A stretch of DNA of 26,673 nt. Origin: Saccoglossus kowalevskii (lineage: Eukaryota; Hemichordata; Enteropneusta; Harrimaniidae). Shown here in pieces: positions 20,143-26,673 of this stretch. The stretch is from contig NW_003145287.1 of NCBI RefSeq assembly GCF_000003605.2, positions 35,380 to 62,052 on the forward strand, read 5' to 3'. Position 1 is the stretch's first letter. Every line of letters begins with the position of its first letter. The notes beneath the pieces are model-generated. The model ran no database searches and had not been told where the DNA came from. It saw only the letters and a program-made list of their open reading frames with translations. Position numbers and translations under genes: made by a program.

Positions 20143-20275
20143 AAAGTGCGACAATAGTCACGCAACTCGTGTTAGATTTTTGTATAAAGAAACAATGTAT
20201 TATAAACGTGTTGCATACATGTACATCGCTATTGGTCAATTTCGAACACTGCGGCATGACGACTATAGCGCTTTA
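20143..20275. mobile_element. possible small foldback element
   Basis: ttaaagtgcgacaatagtca near 20143 is partly mirrored by gacgactatagcgctttaa ending near 20275. Match is imperfect, with TTAAAG-type ends. Both flanks carry related taacatat sequence. Confidence 0.3.
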
Positions 20276-20299
20276 AATAATATAGGGAAATGAAAATTG

Positions 20300-20880
20300 A
20301 TCTAACATATATTAAATGGACAAATGAAAAATGATATAAAATGTTATATAATATGGACATTTCAGTCAATCAATCAATCAAATATTTATTTTGCCTAATA
20401 ATGTACACTTGTAATTTACAAAACAAATTGAAAGAAACATTTGATCACATACTGATCTGGAATAAATATTTGGGGCAAAATAAACAAAATTACTCAGTTT
20501 ATTCTGACTCCATGGTGATTTTTGTTGTTAAAAATTTGATCGTATTTGCATGTAACAGTAAAAGTTTAATTTTGGTATTTAATAAATATTATTCAAAACA
20601 TCATGCTAATTATTTCTATGGCCATCTAATGTGATATTAATATAATAAATTTGCTTTTGATGTGAGATACAAGACACCAATGTTTACATAGCAACCATTT
20701 TTTTTAGAAGCTGAGCATTCATTTACAGGCAAGGAAGTAAATATACAAACATTTAACAAGTTACGTGTCAAGCCTGGTAAATAATTTATGTGAGGGACCT
20801 GATTACGATTGTTTTTGCAGATTTAGTGGGAACTGTTCAATGTTCAATGCAGATGTATCAAAAGTAAAATAATTACTGTA
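20300..20880. other. intergenic, no gene recognised
   Basis: A 97-codon + strand frame (20341-20634) is AT-rich in composition, lacks any family resemblance and is not called. Nothing else is seen. Confidence 0.45.
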
Positions 20881-21265
20881 GAGTTAGCCCGACATGTAGG
20901 TGTGAGTGGCGCCCTCACTACACCCCACTAACGCCGGACAGAATAGTGTATGTCTCGTCGTCAAGATGAATACTGCGAAATCCCAAATTTCATGCCTTCT
21001 TGCAATGAGTTTCAATGAATATTCATTTTTGTCGTCATGGTAACACCGCCAATAAAAGCCGTGTTTGCATTGTTGGCAAAAATCATAGACTGTTTTCAAC
21101 AAGATGATGAACATTGGGCGGAAATTTGAATGGTTACGCTTTGATGACGCTCCTGCAATTTGATTGATAGCAACAAAATATCGTTGGGGAAGTTCTGTCA
21201 GGCGTGTGTTGGGTTTTGAACACAGCGAAGAGCTTCACTCACACGACCTTGTCAGGCTAACTCTA
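20879..21265. mobile_element. foldback (MITE-like) element in the 3' UTR region of the espin-like gene
   Basis: The left end tagagttagcccgacatg... and the right end, read on the minus strand, tagagttagcctgacaagg..., match over 16 terminal bases with one difference; gtgtgagtg also recurs inside both. Length is about 385 bp. It ends only about 24 bases past the espin-like stop codon, so it probably forms part of that gene's 3' UTR or flank. Confidence 0.65.
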
Positions 21266-21288
21266 GATCAAATAAATCATGTGAGATG

Positions 21289-21454
21289 TCACACATATTG
21301 CTCTTCACTGCCCTCTCTGGCTTTCTGGATTTCTTTTTCCCAAGGTTTTAATGCTCCACTTCTGTTTTGCTTCTTTCTTTCCTTTTCCAATCTCGCTGCT
21401 CGCTGCCGGTCTTCTTCCAGTCTTCTCTTTCTTTCTTCCTCTTCTTTCCTCTCT
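21289..21454 (-). CDS. espin-like terminal exon
   Basis: The acceptor (ttattcttcag) precedes the exon. Its first base completes a Gln codon from the previous exon. The exon then encodes an Arg/Glu-rich helix (RKRRLEEDRQRAARLEKERK), then ALKPWEKEIQKAREGSEEQ and a stop. A different frame of the same DNA is also open but contains no family motif. Confidence 0.75.
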
Positions 21455-24400
21455 CTGAAGAATAAGTTTATTGAAATACATCAAAGTTTGAATATGAGAA
21501 CGAAGAAACAAAATGAAGACAAAAATTCCATCCTTTAATAGTCATCAACACTAATCCAATCACATTTGTTAATAATTCTAGTTCATTCCAGTATTCTGGA
21601 AAACAACGCCCTCAATCTTGTCTCATTAGTAAGACTAGGTTTATTCAAAATGATTGAAACACTTTTTAAGTCAATTTGGCTGAAAAATTTGAACAGCGCC
21701 CTCTATGGATTTATACACAATTCCAAAAACCTCAAGAACACAGATAAGAAAATCGTCATTAACCAAGCAATGATTTATCACTAGGATACTGGTAGTCTGC
21801 AATATAGCTTTATTGGGGTAATAGGACTCTTATGCAATATAATCGGTGGTCTGATGTTGTGCCAATCACAGAGGAAAACAGGATTGTGTCTTATTTTGAA
21901 ATATCAAAATTAAAAAAAAAACACTACACAAAAAATGCACTTAGCAAAACATGCAGCCTCGGCTGAGATAGCTGTTAGCAATGAACATATCAATTAAATA
22001 ATGTAAGATTTCATCACAAAATGAACAAATCTGAGAAAGGTCCAACTGCAGTGCCTGTATGTATAATATCAAAGCATTCAGACTGGTGATTTTCAACAAG
22101 ATGACGAAAATATCACTTACCAAAAATGGCAAAAATATTCACAATTAGAGAAATAAAAATATCACCAAGAAATAAACAAATCTGAGTGAGGTGAGGTGAG
22201 TATCAAAGCCATCAGACTTGTAGTTTTCAAGAAGTAGAAAAAGTAAAAAGTTGATGCGAACAACGATGGACACTCACTCGTATGATAATCATATGCATAT
22301 CAATCACATAGTCGACAGCGAAGATAAAAATGTGAAAAATGTGCTTACTGAGCTGCAGCTTCCTCTTTTTTTCTCAATAAATCAGCTTTCCAGGCGGGCA
22401 AATTCTTGTATTTATTTTCTTGCTCTTCCTCCTGGGTATGATAAGAAAATAAATATAGTCAATGGAATGTCTGTTTGTTGAAATATAAAACGAACAATTT
22501 GTTTTTAAAGATATACGTTTTTATACGTTAGTATGTCAGCTGAAGTTTTTTTCTTTATTAAGAGTGAGTGAGAAGAGACTCAAAAGTAATGAATTGGTTG
22601 TTACCTAGCAACCAAAAAACTTTTTGCAAGTTAGCCAGATGTTAAAGGGAAGCCATCAATCCCTGGGATTGCATCATGGGTCATTGTTTATGTTGTTTAC
22701 ACTGTTGATCTGTCTCTTGTTTTGCATTGTAATTTTAATCCAGTGTTAAAAGGTAACGGTAGTAATCATTGCATTGTATCGTGTTCGATATGGGTCCCAT
22801 AGCGATGGGTACAGCATGTGTAAAATACAATATTTGTTCACATGAGATTTGAACATGTGCTGCTATTTAAATAAATTTGCAGTGGAATTAAGCTTAACCT
22901 CTGTTCTTTTGTTTTTTATTGAAATTGTAATTTTGTATGTGAATTCGCTCCCAGAATAATCTGAGAAGCAATGTCCCAATAAAATACAATTTAGTACATA
23001 TACTGAGTATGTACTGAAATAATCATTTGCCTAAAAATTTTATGTATATTTAATTCACAGGACATTTCTGGCAATATCACAAAATTTAATCCTAATTTTT
23101 CCTTACATTTTCAAAGATTGCAAAATACCTCTTTCAAATGTCACTTGGTTTCCCTTGACAAAGTATGTCATAATTTTAAAGTGAGAAGTGCTCCAAGGCA
23201 CCTGATTGGTTACACACCTAGCCAATTACAAGATACATGAATAAATTAAATAATCAAGGTTTAATAACATCAAGGTACTTTAATAGCGAGAAAACTAACT
23301 ATGTTATACAAAGTATTATAGTCAGCTGTGAAACAAGGTCACACATTTCAAAATGGTCATTAGCAATAAGGCCCAGGCAAAAACACTTTTTGATAATTTT
23401 TTTTTTTAAATTACTGTACAAAGTACAGAAATTTATTTTAACTTGCATTTTCAACTTCTCATAAATTGTTTTTTTTTTATTATTTAATTTAACTGAAAAA
23501 AAAAACCGAGCATTGACCAAAAATATAAATTTGTTTGAGCCAACCTTTAGACTGGGCGGGAATCAATGGGGTCTGATAATACAGTGGTACAACTTTGACT
23601 TGTTATTCATGCAACCCATTTTACCCACATCCATGTACCAGCTGACACAGAGACATGGTGTCAGCAAATAGTACTTTTCATGTAAAATGTATGTTAATTT
23701 CACTTGACTCACAAACGATCACACAGAAAACATAGCGCACATGAACTAAATGAACCAAATAATAGCCTGGATTAATGCAATTTAATTTAATGAAATGTTT
23801 ATATTAGTAATGCCTGCTACAGAATTTCTAAGTCTAATGTTAATTATAATTTTAAAAATGAAAAATGCATAATGTATTGAAGTGTATGGAAATATTTAGA
23901 TATTATTATTATTTGTTTTCAGATACCTAGATACACAATTGTAATTTTCTTTTCTACATACTTTTTAAAGTGGCCAGGGTTGCCACCTGTGCTTGTGTGG
24001 GAATTGAGTTCTAAGTGACAATAACAGTGGATGATGAAATGCAAAGGCTTATAAGCAGATGCTTATTTGTAAATAGTAACACACTATAGTATGTGCGTGT
24101 GAGGATTCCCCATTGCCATGAAATATTAAAATTTCACACAATTTATAGAATCCCCAAACACTAACGTTCCCACAAGCATGAATTATACAAATTGTTTGTC
24201 ACTATATAGTAACACATTACGGTAATCTTATTGGTCAATGTGATCACCACGCTGTCTTCATGAATCATTTGGGCTATTCTCGTAATAAAAACATAATCTA
24301 GTTTTGATAAACATTCTTATTATATTTTTTACAAAAAAACAAAAACTGATGATTTAATCAATTGATAATAAGGTGATTAATGGTAATATAAAATGAATTT

Positions 24401-26673
24401 GGTATAAAGCATGAAATTACAGGACTATGATAAAAAACACAATTAGTCACTTATGAGGGAAACACAGAAGGTATTATCACACACAATATTTCTTTTTACC
24501 CTTGTTTCATAGAGTTTCCGTACAGCGGGTACAACTTTACCTTCCTCTAGCTGAGAATAATAAGACGCAGTGAGAAACAGAAAGAAACAGAGAAAGCGGT
24601 ATTATAGAAATATAAAGCAATACACAACATAGTTGAGACATTGCACACCTTGCAGATGTAACACAATGTGTGGAAATGAAAACAAGACAGTACAGAACAG
24701 AACGCAGACGTTGTGAAATATACCCTTCCCTATTCCATGATTTACTGCCAATACTTAGTTTACTCTAAATTCCATGATAATTTTTGATTAAACTGATAAA
24801 AAAAGACATTCAGATGTGTTGTGTAATAAATATAATTTCAACTGAATTTGTAAAAAACAATAAAAGTTATAAAAGTTTAAAGACAGCCGACTTTTACAAC
24901 TTTACCATTTATATTATTAGAAGAGGTGCATGCTGGGAAATAATGTCACCAAATTGTCATTGGTTCTTCTCATGATAATAAACAGCATACAATTGACAGT
25001 AAAATGCATAGAAATGAGGGAAATTTACATATACATAGACGACACACAGATATAAATACTAATGGATTAAGCAACGAAATCAAACAAATGAAAATACAAA
25101 GACAAATTGAAATAAAACAATGAACAAATTTGAGGGGATTTGGCTTGGAGCAATTAAAATACAGCAAATCTAGGGATGGCTCAGAGAAATAAAACAAACT
25201 AAGTTTTGTGGGACGGCATTCGATTTGATGCTTCAAAGTGCCCTGAGTGACAACGCAGTCCTGCTGCAATAAAAGTAATTGTATAAAAGAAAATGTAATT
25301 TTTAAAGTAAATTTTTATGCGATTGTATCAGTGAGAAGCTAAGCGAAGGAAACTTGTAAAAAATGTATACAATTTATTTGAAAAAAAACACACTGTTGCA
25401 TTTTATATTTTCCAAAAAAAAAATTGTCAACTTCTGCACTAAAACTCAGTTCCTAAACAACTATTTATTACTCAGTAATTTTGTTTTCCACCATTTTTTC
25501 GAGCAAGCAGTGGCAGTAAAAAACTTCATAAGTTGAATGAAAGCAGAGAAGTCTTAACGCACCCTGGGCCGCTACAAAACGTCAAATCGAATGCACCTGT
25601 GGAAACAGAATTATAGTTTGAGATGAAATAACCCACCTTCTTTTTCTTCATATTTTCAGCCGCTTCTTTAGTTGCTTGTTCGGCTGCTTTTCTCGCCATA
25701 ATCTGACGTTTCCATTCCGGGATGGGTCTACCACCATCATCTGTCTTCGGTATTTGATCTATTACATCCTTAGCTGAGAAGACTTTACCTCCTTCACCAG
25801 TTGGTGTGGCTGAATTTATATCAATATCCATCTAACAAAAGTGATGAAGAAATATTTCTCATTATTAGCCAATCAATCAATCAACCAACCACTCATTCTA
25901 TCCTCCTTATCTCATCACTTCCCTCTCACTCATCTTTCACTCACTACTTATTTCTCCCTACTCATCTCTTGTTACTCACCCCTCTCACTCATTATTCACC
26001 TCTCAATCACTACTCATTCACACATGCATTGACTCACTATTCACCCCTCTTTCATTATTCACTCACTCACTCACTCACGCACCTTTCACTACTCATTTAC
26101 TATTCATCTCAAACTCACTATAATACTCACTCACTCACTCACTCACATCTTACTCACATCTCACTCACTACTCCCCTTCCACTACTCATTTACTATTCAT
26201 CTCAAACTCACTATAATCATCACTCACTCACTCACCTTTCACTAATCATCTCAAACTCACTATAATCATCACTCACTCACCTTTCACTAATCATCTCAAA
26301 CTCACTATAATCATCACTCACTCACTCACTAACTCATTATAATTATCTCTCACTCACATATGCATTGACTCACTACTCATTTCTCACTTACTAGTTAATC
26401 ACTACTCACTTTGCATTCACTAAACTTTCACTCACCTCTTATTCACTACTCACATCCATGCACTTATTAATTCACTTACTACTCGCCTCACCCCACTCAG
26501 TTCTCACTCAAGCACTAACTCACCCAGTCCATTAACTAGGTAAAAAAAAGAATCAATTTAAAGGTCAATCAATCAATCAATCAAAATTTAACACATGCTT
26601 TTTGCACTTACCCGTTTACTGACAGCATTACTTCTTGGTTTATCTCTCTGCAGTGATTTTCCAGCTTTGATTT
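21289..26673 (-). CDS. espin-like actin-bundling protein, C-terminal exons (5' partial)
   Basis: Five exons joined on the minus strand: 26612-26673, 25637-25831, 24500-24550, 22349-22431 and 21289-21454. Introns use GT-AG, phases are compatible throughout, and the frame ends at an in-frame TGA (21289-21291). About 184 residues are visible. The segment GRPIPEWKRQIMARKAAEQ is closely like the espin/forked motif GRPIPEWKRQxMxRK. Related LPAWKADLLRKK and LKPWEKEIQKA segments follow, the last preceded by a charged helix rich in Arg/Glu (single alpha-helix or coiled coil). Espins bundle actin filaments in stereocilia, microvilli and other protrusions through this C-terminal region; N-terminal ankyrin repeats would lie beyond the right edge. 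Other WKxxLLxKK proteins (taperin, phostensin) are less likely. Additional small in-phase exons in the longer introns cannot be excluded. Confidence 0.72.
21455..22348 (-). other. espin-like intron
   Basis: No coding content. Contains two diverged direct repeats at about 22024-22105 and 22175-22240 (aacaaatctgag... tatcaaagc...cagact...gttttcaa). Donor is GTAAGC at its 5' end on the minus strand. Confidence 0.6.
22349..22431 (-). CDS. espin-like exon with LPAWK motif
   Basis: 83 bases: acceptor ...atacccag, donor GTAAGC, phase 0 in and phase 2 out. Encodes EEEQENKYKNLPAWKADLLR followed by KKEEAAA. The WKxxLLxKK pattern repeats that of the larger upstream exon. Confidence 0.75.
22432..24499 (-). 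other. espin-like intron
   Basis: About 2.1 kb, AT-rich. No convincing further exon found, though a small in-phase exon could be missed. Donor is GTAAAA, which is weaker than its neighbours. Confidence 0.5.
24500..24550 (-). CDS. espin-like small exon
   Basis: 51 bases, phase 0 at both ends, acceptor ttattctcag. Encodes LEEGKVVPAVRKLYETR. It is supported by splice sites, by keeping the frame between its neighbours, and by the protein-like codon use. Being phase 0-0, it could be alternatively spliced without changing the frame. Confidence 0.6.
24551..25636 (-). other. espin-like intron with a possible foldback element
   Basis: No exon recognised. A perfect 13-bp inverted pair, gcattcgatttga at 25216-25228 and its reverse complement at 25582-25594, with loosely matching flanks, may mark an old foldback element. 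Confidence 0.4.
25637..25831 (-). CDS. espin-like exon with GRPIPEWKRQ motif
   Basis: 195 bases (65 codons), acceptor ttttgttag, donor GTGGGT, phase 0 at both ends. It opens with an ATG codon immediately at the splice junction, so it could be mistaken for a start. It encodes an acidic/linker N-part, then RPIPEWKRQIMARKAAEQAT and a basic KKKK end. This is the most diagnostic exon of the gene. Confidence 0.82.
25832..26611 (-). other. espin-like intron containing a degenerate (TCAC)n array
   Basis: Begins with GTAAGT at 26606-26611 on the minus strand. Most of it is the short-unit repeat annotated separately. Long + strand open frames of Ser/Thr/His/Leu composition here are products of the repeat. 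Confidence 0.7.
25880..26530. repeat. degenerate tcactcac microsatellite with higher-order repeats
   Basis: Dominated by ctcactcac/actcactcatt words over about 650 bases. Longer units also repeat, such as ctttcactaatcatctcaaa then ctcactataatcatcactc, seen at least three times around 26170-26330. Confidence 0.9.
26612..26673 (-). CDS. espin-like upstream exon, cut by the window edge
   Basis: At least 62 bases ending at a consensus donor (gg|GTAAGT). In the frame that leads into the next exon in phase 0 it reads IKAGKSLQRDKPRSNAVSKR, basic and without stops. The other two frames do not join: one has a stop, the other gives the wrong phase. Confidence 0.6.

Noticed and set aside
20884-21114. 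76-codon minus-strand ORF
   Set aside because: Lies entirely inside the foldback element downstream of the espin-like stop.
21305-21511. Minus-strand ORF in the alternate frame of the espin-like last exon
   Set aside because: Crosses the splice acceptor and lacks the family motif; the spliced frame gives a continuous protein to a stop.
25200-25270. Possible extra espin-like exon after an acceptor-like tttattgcag
   Set aside because: No suitable donor follows and the peptide does not resemble the family; it overlaps an inverted-repeat end.
25801-26265. 154-codon + strand ORF rich in Ser/Thr/His/Leu
   Set aside because: Produced by the degenerate tcactcac repeat within an intron.

Overview
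This is an AT-rich, intron-bearing metazoan contig with abundant MITE-like inverted repeats and minisatellites and one assembly gap (N at 11785-11972). An espin-type actin-bundling gene, a kelch-like (BTB-BACK-kelch) gene and a type II Golgi-like glycosyltransferase, together with this repeat landscape, suggest a marine invertebrate (hemichordate, brachiopod, mollusc or similar). I cannot fix the phylum from sequence alone.

Layout. 1-4100: no convincing gene; a strong hairpin near 2.4 kb and a 16-copy, 33-bp minisatellite (3419-3940) set in what looks like an old repeat fragment. 4438-5838 (-): an intronless 466-aa DXD glycosyltransferase. 5840-8640: mostly non-coding, with one candidate 5' coding exon (7347-7415, +). 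8641-13036: about 4.4 kb bounded by long, closely matching inverted repeats that carry 48-bp sub-repeats. I read it as a DNA-transposon-like element. It holds a two-exon + strand gene fragment with a methylase-like fold and an acidic 7-residue repeat tail, and a - strand tudor/SH3-like fragment with an apparent one-base frame break. 13368-15137 (+): an intronless kelch-like gene whose ATG lies about 330 bp from the element's right end. 15138-21280: non-coding, with several foldback elements and a 65-bp tandem repeat. 21289-26673 (-): the last five recognisable exons of an espin-like gene, running off the right edge.

The three ordinary host genes show no evident functional link to each other. 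The most unusual part is the 8.6-13.0 kb element, which pairs long inverted repeats and subterminal tandem arrays with a divergent methyltransferase-like cargo domain. The espin-like gene was assembled here by hand: five exons with consensus splice sites join in a continuous frame and end at an in-frame stop.
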